This document shows positions 23,301 through 32,205 of a stretch of DNA of 64,000 bases, in pieces (positions within the stretch are counted from its first letter, which is position 1; each line of letters opens with the position of its first letter). The DNA comes from Aphrophora alni (Eukaryota > Arthropoda > Insecta > Hemiptera > Aphrophoridae), in assembly GCA_963513935.1 (NCBI GenBank), contig OY740771.1, positions 9,887,138 to 9,951,137 on the forward strand. Reading direction: 5' to 3'. A model generated the notes under the pieces. That model saw nothing but the letters and a program-made list of their open reading frames with translations, did not search any database and was not told the DNA's origin. A program made the position numbers and the translations under genes.

Positions 23301-25060
23301 TTTTTGGTCTTCCTTTTCTAGGAAGGTCACAACACTGTCGCTTAATTCAAAATAGTTTACTGTTCTTCCATGGTTGGCTTTAAGGCTGGAATCTTGTAAA
23401 AAGAAACATTAAATAAAGTGTACACACTACTGTAAAATCTAACAAGGCCATCATACTCACACATCATTAAGAATAAGAATAATTTATTGCCATGTTTTGT
23501 TTGTTTTTTTACAAACATGGCAACGTCAATGTAACATTGTCTGCATATACTAATCAATAATAATTTACAATTATACAGGCTGTCCTTAAAATCTATTACA
23601 CAATTAACATTTAAAATGTTCAATTAAAAAAAGTTATTGATAGAATAATAAGCCTTATTCAGGAAAGAATTTAAATTTTTTATTCTAATGTTTCAACATT
23701 AATAATATTTTTGAACCTTAATGGTAGGGTATTATACAATTTTGTTCCATTATGAAAAACAAGATTGAACAAAAATATTCTTCTTATGTCTAGTATAGTA
23801 TGTAATTGTATTTGTGTTATCTGTAAAATGATTAATATTCATTTTAACAAATAATATAGTTGCATACATGAACAATTGAAGACAGAGACGTTATTTGTTT
23901 ATCTTTAAATATGAGTATCTGTTTGCATGCATTTCTTGATTTTAAACCATAAATTACCCTAACAACTCTTTTCTGTAATTTAAAAATGGATGGACTAATG
24001 TACCAACAGAATTTCACCCAAAAATGATACCATATTCCCATTAAGTGACACAGCAAAAAACACTGATCCACAATGTTAAAAATCACACATTGCTTATAAG
24101 AGATACTGTTATTCAACTGGACATGCTTACAAGTTTGGGAATTTTCATGATTTCAATGTTGGTGTAAAGTCCCTGGTCAAAGTTCAGCACAGTAACAGTA
24201 TAGTTTTGCTATAATAATTATGTCTACTTATTATTTTCCTTAGTTTAGATTCTGAAGTAAAATGGATTTTTTAAAATATTTTCCTCTAGTTTGTGCAGTT
24301 ATTTTTTTATTAAACAAAACCTTAATAGACCTTAAATGGGCTTTACATTTAAACATTTTGTGTTGCTCCTCAATAACTCCCTTTTGGGGAGTCTCAGTGA
24401 ATTTACCTCATAATACTAGAAAAGTATTGTTTTACACCAAAAAGGATTTCTTAAATTTCAGCTTCTACCTTTTCAACTTAAAAAATATTTAACCATCCTG
24501 GGATTGTTTTTACACTTGGTATATAAAACTAAAAAACTATAAATATACAGTTTTTTTTTGCTTATGTATTTTACAAGTATCTAATTAGGATTGTATTGTG
24601 TAATAATGTACATATTGGAATAAGTATAAGTCATAACAGAGGAATGGGGAGACACGACATAAATATAAATATTTCTTACAACAGATTGTTTTAAACTTAA
24701 AAATTGTACCTTCATCATAATTAATAGAGATCAGGGAAGCTGAATAATTATTTAAATATGCTATGGACCTAAGTTATAAGTTTTCAACCTAAAAATCTTA
24801 ACACATTTCATGTTTCATATTGTTTTAGATATCACGAAGAGACATTCAACTGTTACACATTTGTCCTGGCATTTTTGCGCTGTCTGCACGATGGTAAACT
24901 AAGTGATGCTGCCAAAAGTAAAGTACAGTTTTGTGAAATATATGTTTCACCTCGAACAACATTAGCTTGTAAATACATTGCTCTATATAGAAGACTTAAA
25001 GACAGCGGCTATTATGTGAATCGTCTACATTCGAACTTGGGCAAGAAACTGTTTAAGTGA
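11262..25060 (+). CDS. MKRN2OS: MKRN2OS-like protein, four coding exons (gene level)
   Basis: Exons 11262-11392, 17759-17836, 22886-23095 and 24829-25060 join with matching phases (2+1, 2+1, 2+1) into 216 codons ending in TGA. The protein starts MDFDPGILCVQHCGPRVFCF and has a CCPVC cluster. It continues VPYPFVRASQHTCAVIIKP, then DLHIGVTTSTGQIVEYDQTG, then TFNCYTFVLAFLRCL, and ends NLGKKLF. I recognise this as the MKRN2 opposite strand family by its length (~220 residues in vertebrates) and by the HIGVT..G.V..Y...G and FNCY.FVL.FL motifs. The cellular role of the family is poorly known and I assign none. Introns of 6.4, 5.0 and 1.7 kb are full of transposon debris, but all splice sites are canonical and the frame is clean, so the gene looks functional. 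Confidence 0.85.
11448..13784 (-). mobile_element. piggyBac transposon, full-length ends, decayed, in intron 1 of the MKRN2OS-like gene
   Basis: Both ends carry the TTAA target duplication followed by an 18-base inverted repeat TTAACCTGTTGGCGAGTA (11448-11465; inverted at 13767-13784). The right end also has a tandemly duplicated subterminal word (GTATGAACGGCAATTG and GTATGGACGGCATTTG, read on the - strand). The element is ~2.3 kb, the usual size for an autonomous piggyBac, and carries transposase remnants on the - strand. Confidence 0.9.
11686..13430 (-). pseudogene. piggyBac transposase, inactivated
   Basis: The N-terminal part starts at 13430 (MSDYIDFLLW, then an acidic stretch) and stays open to 13170. 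The C-terminal catalytic part is readable from 12382 to ~11940: DIWYSSPNLFSWLY, TGPCGTLNSIRKN, KKMKKEDVLIRHNDKMMV, and DRTDMMTY-like FERTDMMTYN, then a shifted frame with FFHLVDVSVLNAFYKYKQQ. The middle (12400-13160) is interrupted by frameshifts and stops. Cannot encode an active enzyme. Confidence 0.9.
13785..15720. other. MKRN2OS-like intron 1 sequence, no feature recognised
   Basis: AT-rich intron DNA. There is a short TTATTA repeat at ~15610-15628. No transposase or RNA gene could be supported. Confidence 0.4.
15724..17035 (+). mobile_element. Tc1/mariner-superfamily element with ~60-bp inverted ends
   Basis: The left end (TGGATGTCCTATGAAGAGAT, CGCTATTTTTTAATTAATAT) matches the reverse complement of the right end (AGGAGAGTCACATGAAGAGG, TCGCTATTTTTAAATTAATA). 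Both are flanked by TA within TATATA tracts. Length is ~1.3 kb, typical for a one-gene Tc1/mariner element. Confidence 0.85.
16100..16725 (+). pseudogene. Tc1/mariner-like transposase relic
   Basis: Pieces are readable in shifting frames: KLAKVVPLPRKSIYKWKTML, VTKDGVLPYAISHQTMTGDR, a FQQDLAPPYY-type stretch (damaged), TVCNFF.CGVF, KVYSHPIATDELMKLVEEEL, and a C-terminus CCYQCIAVGGHQFE. The C-terminus closely parallels the relic at 55330-56200 (CCYQCVVVDEFQF), so the two elements are related families. Confidence 0.8.
17040..17750. other. Intron sequence, no gene seen
   Basis: AT-rich. A short acidic frame on the - strand near 17150-17250 (DSELDCLMDSF-like) resembles the acidic N-terminus of piggyBac proteins but is too short to call. 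Confidence 0.25.
17759..17836 (+). CDS. MKRN2OS: MKRN2OS-like coding exon 2
   Basis: Acceptor TATTTCAG, donor CTGAA|GTAAGT. It encodes VPYPFVRASQHTCAVIIKP and TNGDFL. One base completes the arginine codon of exon 1 and two bases pass to exon 3. Confidence 0.85.
18050..18740 (-). pseudogene. Mariner-like transposase relic
   Basis: The - strand carries, in damaged frames, VNQTLWTDELVAKTMENF, then FPQISRSFFHEVLTQKLG (18332-18532), then KKQRMVASLTLF, and further on a FLGQEDFW/LVDFLKSG-like stretch equivalent to the VFWD...LVDF region of mariner-type transposases. Several stops and frameshifts make it inactive. No clear inverted ends were found. Confidence 0.7.
18850..20040. other. MKRN2OS-like intron 2 sequence with two degenerate ribozyme-like motifs
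   Basis: On the - strand, CTGAAGG...CTCCGAAACGCG (19190-19160) and CTGAAGATGAGTATCTGAAAC (20 bases from 19770) resemble the hammerhead cores seen elsewhere, each with core mismatches. No gene was recognised. Confidence 0.35.
20048..21897 (+). mobile_element. Mutator-like DNA transposon, internally deleted
   Basis: The ends are inverted: TTTAAGGAGACACGGATGTC at 20048-20067 and the reverse complement of TTAAGGGGACATGGACGTC at ~21879-21897. Between them lie transposase remnants on the + strand. A further inverted pair (21553-21652 and 21757-21852, sharing GAAATTTTTACCACATG and AGCCCCTACCACT) forms a hairpin in the 3' terminal region. Confidence 0.75.
20447..21470 (+). pseudogene. Mutator-like transposase relic
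   Basis: The start region at ~20447 reads MKKTKK...KKHRFHGNQYSGKSE, typical of the N-terminus of this insect family. The best preserved block (20798-21145) has DGKGIGGSKGRLTDE, NLQNYYGLAIRRNKNDL, AIFFHKASS.EKPQHNLC and SWCKYIQAQ. It continues through a frameshift as DLLSKCLHGRTQNVNESYN, and the end EYAARMF is recognisable near 21450. The central catalytic region is missing, so this is a defective copy. The family name (Mutator-like transposase) is from memory of the motif order. Confidence 0.75.
21900..22880. other. Intron sequence, nothing recognised
   Basis: No supported gene or transposon motif. Overlapping short open frames on both strands at 22314-22544 have no recognisable product. Confidence 0.35.
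22886..23095 (+). CDS. MKRN2OS: MKRN2OS-like coding exon 3
   Basis: Acceptor TTGTTTCAG, donor CAGAG|GTAATA. It encodes the most conserved part: DLHIGVTTSTGQIVEYDQTG, then LHRNRKTQWNQCLVITQVL, ending NQDCWTPQR. Confidence 0.88.
23465..24116 (-). mobile_element. 5'-truncated non-LTR retrotransposon (jockey-type LINE) 3' end
   Basis: The - strand encodes the C-terminal tail of a LINE reverse transcriptase ORF: LMGIWYHFWVK, then IFKLQKRVVRVIYGLKSRNA. Further on, in a broken frame, come LVFHNGTKLYNTLPLRFKNI and an ending rich in AATTTATTCTTATTC-like repeats near 23465. It lies within the last intron of the MKRN2OS-like gene and opposite to it. The copy is truncated and not functional. Confidence 0.75.
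24150..24820. other. Last intron of the MKRN2OS-like gene, remainder
   Basis: AT-rich with no recognised element. The branch/acceptor region precedes 24829. Confidence 0.4.
24829..25060 (+). CDS. MKRN2OS: MKRN2OS-like terminal coding exon
   Basis: Acceptor TTGTTTTAG. It encodes YHEETFNCYTFVLAFLRCL through SNLGKKLFK and a TGA stop at 25058-25060. The 3' UTR should follow; an ATTAAA at ~25774 is the only poly(A)-signal-like word that I noted within about 1 kb. Confidence 0.88.
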
Positions 25061-25999
25061 AAAATAGTATGATAAGGAAATTAGTGGATTTAGTACAAAA
25101 TTTATTATATATAAAGATGTAAAGTTTGAAAATGTAACCATTCAAAAAGTGTGCTGAGGTTGTCGAATGATTTTACTTAAATTTTTTTATGTATTTATCT
25201 CTCTTGAAAGAATGGATTGAAAATAGTTTTTCCAGTTTACCCAAATGTATTGAACTGCTATTGAACTACAAACTAAAGGTTTGTTATGTATATAAAGACG
25301 TGAAAAATTGACATTACAACCTCACGATTATGTGACACTGCACTGGGACTGTGATGCTAACCAGTGTTATTAGTGAATTAATGCTACTTTGAGATCTGCA
25401 AACAGCAAGAGGTCTACCTTCAACTAGCTAAGGACATCTCATCAGATGCAAGCTTAAAGGTACAATTTGTTTTAAGCAATAGTACTTTAGTTGGTAAACA
25501 ATTATTATGTAATACTGTAAACATTAGTCTACACAAGCATTTCCCCTTGAATAGTAATACTCCAATTATCAGAGGTCAGGATAGAAGCTGTGGTGGATAA
25601 TATAAGTATTTAATTTATATTGTAATTGCTGAAATCACATTTTGTCAACTAGAACAATTTTAAACTTTGCACAGCATTTTTTCGTTAAAATAAGAGTATG
25701 TTATAAAGTCTGATTTGCAGCTTAGTACAAATCTTTATTTTACTGTACCATTACAGTTTTATTTTTAAAATATTAAAATTCAAAATACTTGTATCTTACG
25801 TGTATTAACTTCTTTAATATGAGAAGTAATTATAAATATTTAGTGTTGAATAGCAGTAAAAAAGGGAACAAACATTTTAACATTATCAGTAAATTGCAGT
25901 ATTAATATATAACTCTTACCTGCTCGTTAAAATAATTGTACTGCCTAACCTAAAAAACAGTAGGCCTAGAGAAGATAGCCCAATATTATAACACAATAC

Positions 26000-28300
26000 T
26001 GTTTAAGCGACGGCCTTTTGGTATTCGGAGGGCCAGTTAATTTTAATGATAATTTAACAAACGTAGTAAATCTTAACAAATTATTATCACAAAGAAACAA
26101 AGATTGTGACATGTATGGTTAATATAAAGATGATGTGTCCCACCTTCCGGAGAACGTCTTGAAGTGTAGAAATGGTGTCCACTGAGTAAATCGATTGTTC
26201 CTTCCTGGCTATTAGCTAACAGTTGCAGAGTTGAATAACACAATTGAGAGGAACATGAATTAGTAAGAAACACTAATACTTTGAGTGTCTGAGTCATTTG
26301 AAATGTTAGGTTTCGCACACATATAAAAGGCATGTGAAGCGAAGTGATGCCAACTCTGATCGAGCTGGGGAATAGAAGCGGCGTAATTACGAATAACTAA
26401 TTATCCGGTAGTTATTCATAAGATTAATTTAAGCAGCATTTGTTCTGGCACTGATGTTCAGAGCTTGCGTTTCTCTATAAAGAAAAAACCTTACGAATGC
26501 AACTGTAATTTAAGTTACAGCTGCACACGGAGTGTAGCTTACGAGTTGTAAGCTAAAACAATAACGCAACGAGACTACCATCCCAAGCTAAGATGCCAAG
26601 CATCCTCTAACCAGGGGTGGGAGTCATGTCCAGCAGGAAATGAGATCACCAATCACAAAGCATCTCTCGAACATGCCGACCTTTTACTGGACTGTTGTTA
26701 CTCCGGATGTGGGGCTGTGTTAGTAATTTAGTGACAGAACTGTATACAACTGAACTTTTGGCACGTAGAATAGAAAATACTGTTAATATAGAAATTTCCG
26801 TTGTTAAATCACCTCTTGCAAGTTATGAGATATGTAGTGCTCGATTTGAATCGACACACACTGTCGAAATCAAATCTTTTGAATGGTTACAGATTTCGGA
26901 ATTCCAAGCATTTGTAAATCATATGTGAATTGTTTTTGCAATATGTGCAACTTGTATTCACTGATACACTAGTAGGGTGATAGGTGTGTTTTATGCGTTG
27001 AGGCGATTGTAACTCGTAGGAATGTTTTCTACTTGTAGATGGTGAATTAGCGTTTAGTTTTTGTCATAAGTGAGAGCTCTTAAAGCTTGTGAGTTCTCGT
27101 TGAAAATGTTTAAAATCGTGTGAATACTCTTTTGTGAGTTGGCGGTAATGTTAGGTAAGTCTAATATTTTACTAATATGTAAATTTACTAAACGTCGTGT
27201 GTTTTGGTATCTATCCTGAAGATAGTCCCAAGTGATTCTATAGTTCACTGGAGAAAGAGGTAGACCCTTAATTGTGTTTAAAAGGTTTATCTTTTAAGCA
27301 AGACAATAAATATGTAAATTTTTCTATTGCGGATAGTGCATTGTTTTGGTTTATAGTAATATCGAACATATAATAAAAATTTGTCCATTGAGACACTTCA
27401 CCTGTAAATGTTGGTAAAACTAATTTAGGTAATTTAATATGATTCCTATTTATTTGTGACTGATGTAATGAGTGACTCTCATTCATATCAGTTTCTAGAG
27501 GCTTTAATTGCGGTAGCAAATCTGGTATTTGTGTTTTAGTGTTAAATATTAATTCTGCAAGTTCATCTTGTAATTTGAGAATATCGTTTAATTCAAATTC
27601 AGCGGATGTGTTGTTAACTTATTTGTCAACAAGTGCATCAAATTCTGAGGTTTTCTGTAAGATTACCTCATCATATTTTTTCATTTTATAAACTGTATGT
27701 GGTGTTAAGTCTGATGATTTATAAAGATTGGATAATTCAATAACACTTTGCTTTATTTTTTCTACTCTACCTGTAAGTAGTTCGGTTTGTCTTAAAATGG
27801 TTGAATAATGCATTTTAATTTAGTGATTAAACAATACAAATTTAACTAGAATAATATAAATTATTCACAGGTAGCGTATTAAGATAGTGTATTTTTTTTA
27901 ACAACTCAAGAGTAAAGAAAGAAAAAGTGAAACTTGAGAGTTTAAAATCATATGCGTAAGTATAAAGTTTCAGTATCTGACAGAATAAAGTTGCTGTTCT
28001 AATGCAGAGAAAGTTGATTGATACTGCATGCGCAGTATGTCTCCTTTCCTTTCCAACAGGAAAGGCAATTCCATATGGCAACAACTGATCTTTACAATTT
28101 TTTTTAAAAAATGAGATCAAACATTCAAAATAATAAAAAACTGTAATCCTTAGCGAAAAATCAATAGATCCAGTCCGGAGGACCAAATGTTTAAGCGACG
28201 GGCTTTTGATATTCGAAGGACCAGTTAATTTTAATGATAATTAACAAGCATAGTAAATCTTAACAAATTAATATCACAAAGAAACAAAGATTGTGATCCT
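26000..28300 (-). mobile_element. BEL/Pao-type LTR retrotransposon remnant
   Basis: The sequence beginning TGTTTAAGCGACGG at 26000 is repeated at 28188, and the two copies agree for ~115 bases (AGTTAATTTTAATGATAAT, ATCACAAAGAAACAAAGATT), consistent with LTR ends. Immediately inside the right copy, the - strand reads TTTGGTCCTCCGGACTGGAT, in the expected primer-binding position. A gag-like region follows on the - strand. The right LTR copy stops matching at ~28300 and no pol is present, so the element is truncated and internally deleted. Confidence 0.75.
26870..27813 (-). pseudogene. BEL/Pao-type gag relic
   Basis: Three consecutive - strand segments, separated by stops or frameshifts, form a gag: 27813-27619 (coiled start, MHYSTILRQTELLTGRVEKI), 27519-27268 (IKLPKLVLPTFTGEVSQWTN, LLSCLKDKPF) and 27248-27054 (TWDYLQDRYQNTRRLVNLHI). 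A knuckle-like C-X2-C-X4-H-X4-C (CTYCKNNSHMIYKC) follows at ~26950. The order matches gag of BEL/Pao elements (the LPKL.LP.F.G....W..F motif). Non-functional. Confidence 0.78.
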
Positions 28301-28608
28301 GATAGTTAAAAGTGTGACAGATGATATCAACGTTTTACTGTACTTATCCTCTGAATTATGAAAACTATTTTTATAGCTTAGTTTAGGTATGCCTAAAAGG
28401 CTATTAAAACCTAAAATGGTTTTGTATTCCTTAAATAGAGCCTATACTCCACTAAAGTTGTCACAATCAGCTACCAAAAGAGAGGCAGGCATTTCTTTAT
28501 ATAGAAACTTTACATTTATATAGAATATCCAAACTGAAATCTCAATTAATTGCAATCTCTAATTTTAATCTTAATGATTCTGCAATTAAATTACTTATCT
28601 CTTACTAT

Positions 28609-28918
28609 AATAATTCAAATTTGCCCCTAACCACAATCACTAGAAACTTAATAAAACACAATTATCTGATTAATTGTTCTTTATTAATTATTTCCACTTA
28701 ATGCCCTGATGTACATTTCGATAGCATGGTTATCATCATCTAAGTAGATATGTAAGTTTAGATCTTGTTTATAAGCAAGACCCTCCGATGATGATAACCA
28801 TGTTATCGAAATGTACATCAGGGCATTAAGTGGATATAATTAATAAAGAACAATTAATCAGATAATTGTGTTTTATTAAGTTTCTAGTGATTGTGGTTAG
28901 GGGCAAATTCTAATTATT
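28609..28918. repeat. Long near-perfect palindrome (MITE) with hammerhead-like cores in both arms
   Basis: The left arm 28609-28742 and right arm 28783-28918 are inverted copies (TTTGCCCCTAACCACAATCA, CTAGAAACTTAATAAAACAC and ACATTTCGATA(A/G)CATGGTTATC among others). The ~40-base spacer contains AGATCTTGTTTATAAGCAAG. No open frame is conserved. Confidence 0.8.
28778..28825 (+). ncRNA. Hammerhead-ribozyme-like motif (one core mismatch)
   Basis: ACCCT then CCGATGA (785-791; the consensus is CUGANGA, so U4 is C), then a strong stem II (TGATAAC, CAT, GTTATC) and GAAA (808-811). Stem III is ATG-TA-CAT, C819 is at the cleavage position, and AGGG re-pairs with CCCT as stem I. Every element is in place except U4, so this copy is probably inactive or weak. 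The opposite arm copy is more degenerate. Confidence 0.45.
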
Positions 28919-29112
28919 ATTGTGAATTTCACCACAGTGCTCAACAAGATTGTATCTCTTACTGATGATTAATTATCCAACAACTCATTTTGTTTCTGGG
29001 TTGTATTTCTAGGTCTTAAATTTGAGAGTGGAATATCAGGAAATTATTAATGTAGAAAAGTTTGCACGTTTTGAAGTAATTATAATATTTCAAGTTGAAT
29101 ATTTGAAAAACT

Positions 29113-30420
29113 ATGAAACAAAATTTGGGAAAAGAAACTTATGCTAAATTTAAACAAAATCGACCAAAAGCCACAACAGTAATACTTAATGTACATTTCT
29201 TAATATTATATAGCCTAGATGAATTTGAACAAAGACTCGTTCTGGAGGTCATGATAGGTACTTATTTGATTGTATGGTCAAATTGTTTCATAAGGACAAT
29301 AACTCTATTCCCAAAGTTGTTTATAACAAAAAATAACACCCCCCCCCCCCAAGGTCTTTGAATTCTGCACATTAGATAGAAGTTAATACACTGATACTAT
29401 TCCAAAATATTGGTATTAATAATAATAATAATATATAAGCAGATTGCAACTGCAAAAAATGAGCAATTTCAGGCTCTTATTTATGAAGGAACTGAAAAGT
29501 CATTTCTGACTGTCATTAAATAAAAAAAATTACTTTCACATATCTAGGCCTACATTGTGCTGTCATTAAAAACTCAATTTAATTAAATATGCTTAGGAAG
29601 AATTTACAAGAGAGAAACAAGTTTTGGCTTATTATTACACTTCTCATAAAGTACAAATTTAATGACATCAATGTAGTCAAGCGAAGCTTTCATTTAAAGA
29701 TGGAACTGGTTAGGACTATAGAAGTCAGTGGGTATACTAATTTTTGTTAAACTTCATTTTGTTTTAATTTCTTAACATCATTATGTAAACCTGAGTGTAA
29801 AAATTCATTGGTGGATATATAGATAAATAATGGCTTTATTAATTATTGGAACGAAGTTAACACCCCCCCCCCCTAATACAAGGGATGGATTGATCCTAAT
29901 CTGTGTCACTGACTTCTCCGAACCCTTTATTGTGCACTTTGGTGTTTCAGCCATGGGTCTGGAGGCATTCCATTCTCAGACTACCAAGGCAGCTTAGTAC
30001 CTCCCAGTCCTATAAACAATTATACCTTGGAATTGGATTCCTTTTAGTTGTCTTGGTATTCCAGCAAATCAGGAGCATAGTGAATTTAATTTTAATACAT
30101 ACAGTTCTACGTTGTCATGGATACTGAACATTCAATGACAAGTAGCCTGGAGTTCGCTACTTTAACTAAAGATACAACATATAAAGGGAGCCGACAATGT
30201 AGTTGATGATTCATTTTCTTATAAATTAGAACCTGTAGATCTACCAGGACACCTTTAAACTACCCATACTGATTGTTTCTATTTTAAATAATATTCCTGA
30301 TTTCTTTAAAGACATCAGGTATTTATGACATCACACAGATATCTTGCTCCCAACATCACTGCCTCTTTTGAGAAGCTTTTTTACAATCACTACCCTTAAG
30401 GAAAATTCATATCTATTTAC
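29113..30420. other. Intergenic, no gene supported
   Basis: It holds C-runs (29340-29350 and 29863-29872), an AATAAT repeat (~29417-29433) and short open frames without a recognisable product. The frame at 29903-30127 has no family that I know. Confidence 0.3.
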
Positions 30421-30601
30421 AATAGTTAATGCTTTTATTAAATTTACAGTCTTCATTCCTATCTGAGAATCCAGACAACGCCTGGTATATCAGGCTTGTT
30501 AAACAAATTATTTTCTCAAGATTAAATATATTTTTATTAGTTTTTCTCTGTTATTTATCACTACTTACAATGTTTACATTTTTAATATTGATTTGTTGCA
30601 G

Positions 30602-30665
30602 TGCAAGGATTGATCTTGAATACCTTTGCTATACAGTGATTGACTTACTCAAAGGTGATTTAAAG
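30602..30665 (+). CDS. Possible coding exon of an unidentified + strand gene
   Basis: A 64-base block between a good acceptor (GATTTGTTGCAG) and donor (TTAAAG|GTAGGA) encodes ARIDLEYLCYTVIDLLKGDL K in one open frame. I do not recognise the protein. A second candidate exon at 36357 is phase-compatible. With only two short blocks the evidence is weak, and both could be chance. Confidence 0.2.
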
Positions 30666-31431
30666 GTAGGAACTGCTATTTTATATTTTATACATATGTT
30701 TGTCTAACAAGAAATACAATTGTGATAATTCAATAACTCAGTTTCGGATCTTTCAGAACATCTTTAAATGTCTAGTTCAAATATACATTTAGAATGTTCC
30801 TTAAACATTAAAAATGAAATAAAATAAGATGGTAATAAATACCCGATTTTTTTTTTCATTACGTGATCCACTCTTGTTACGCTATGTTGCAGCATTTCAT
30901 AAATACATAGGATTTATATCAGGTTTGGAAACATTTTGCAACATGTGAAAATATTTTAGAAAGAAACCATCATATTTGACCATTTTATGTGATTGGAAAA
31001 AAAATTTTTTTTTTCCTTTTAAGCATGAAACTTACCATTTTTTCACCCATAGCTGTGAAAATGGGACTTGTCAATTCTAGGCTATCATTGTTCTAAATGA
31101 TAAATACAAATCAGTCTTAACTTTTCAACATAAGCCATGAAGCTTAACACCAGGGTTATGCTTCTGTAAATGTGATTTTTTAAACTGTATTAATTATTTT
31201 TTTTACATATTCTTGTAGGTCTTTTCAACCCGTTTCTTCTGAAAGTTTAGTTTTTATTTTATCCTTAAAATTAGCTAAGTTAGAGCAACTTGATAGTTTA
31301 ATAATTTTGCTATTAGATTGATTTATGCTGAGCCCACTTGTGTAAAAATGCTCATTGTTGCTGTAATAATGGTTTTCAAGATAGTTTACCTGCTTGCAAA
31401 AAATCACTCAATGAAACCCAAAACACATGTA

Positions 31432-31769
31432 CAGTAGAACCCCTCTAATCCGTCATCTTCGGGACTGGGGGCATGGTCGGAACGCAAAAAAGGTCGGATT
31501 ATCCGAAAAAAGTCAATATTTATTACATATTATATAAAGAGATTTTTTTTAGTGAAATAAGTGATATATAAACTTTTAAAAGTCTATATAATAAAGTCTA
31601 TATTATAAACACTGCAAGTACTATAGCAAATCAATAGAAACAACATGAGAGATGACACAGCACTGAAGCGGGAAAGCGATAACAAACCGGATGAATGGCG
31701 CCAGACGGGCCGTGAGTCGTCGGCACATTATCGCGAGCTCGATCACGGTCGGATTAACCGGAGTAACTG
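31432..31769. mobile_element. Tigger-type MITE
   Basis: It begins CAGTAGAACCCCTCTAATCC and ends with the inverted CAGTTACTCCGGTTAATCCG. Both carry the CAGT start and a (C/T)TAATCCG block with GGTCGGA close inside, as in pogo/Tigger-derived MITEs. ~340 bp, non-coding, with a relatively GC-rich interior near the right end. Confidence 0.6.
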
Positions 31770-31804
31770 ACCACCCGAGGGTGGATAATTCCGTTTGAAC
31801 TGCT

Positions 31805-32070
31805 TCTCTTCTAGAGCTTGACAGTGTGCAAATCTGTTGTCTTCAGGCTTAGTTCGGTAAATGTTTTGCTTCAAGTATATCCCCAAAAAAGTAATTTAGT
31901 GGGTTCAAATAGGGTGACCTGGTCGGCCACTCTGATTTCCCCCCTCCAATTGATATAACAATGAAGTAAAACTTATCTAGTAGCTATCGAAATTGAAGGT
32001 TATAATGTGGAGGTGCCTCGTTTTATTGAAACCACATAATGTCAAAACGTGTTATACTGTCAGTTTGTGA
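31805..32070 (-). pseudogene. Mariner-like transposase C-terminal relic
   Basis: - strand pieces in broken frames read WFQ(Q)NEAPPHYNLQF, then LLDKFYF, EWPTRSPYLNPLNYFF and GDILEAKHLP. These correspond to the WFQQDGAPPHY...EWP.RSPDL.PLD.FLWG region around the last two catalytic residues in mariner-type transposases. Heavily decayed. Confidence 0.65.
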
Positions 32071-32205
32071 ACTTGTAGCAAAACAGTACGTACTAAAATT
32101 TCATAATGGGAGACTCCGTTTCAATTTCCATCTATTATGATTGGACTGATAATATTGTTGCCAATTATCCCAGCCCAAACATTCACTCTCTGATGTCATT
32201 AGGCA

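Noticed and set aside
29016..29150. Candidate exon after TATTTCTAG (VLNLRVEYQEIINVEKFARF...)
   Set aside because: Open for ~45 codons, but the only donor leaves a phase that does not fit the next candidate exon at 30602, and no protein family is recognised.
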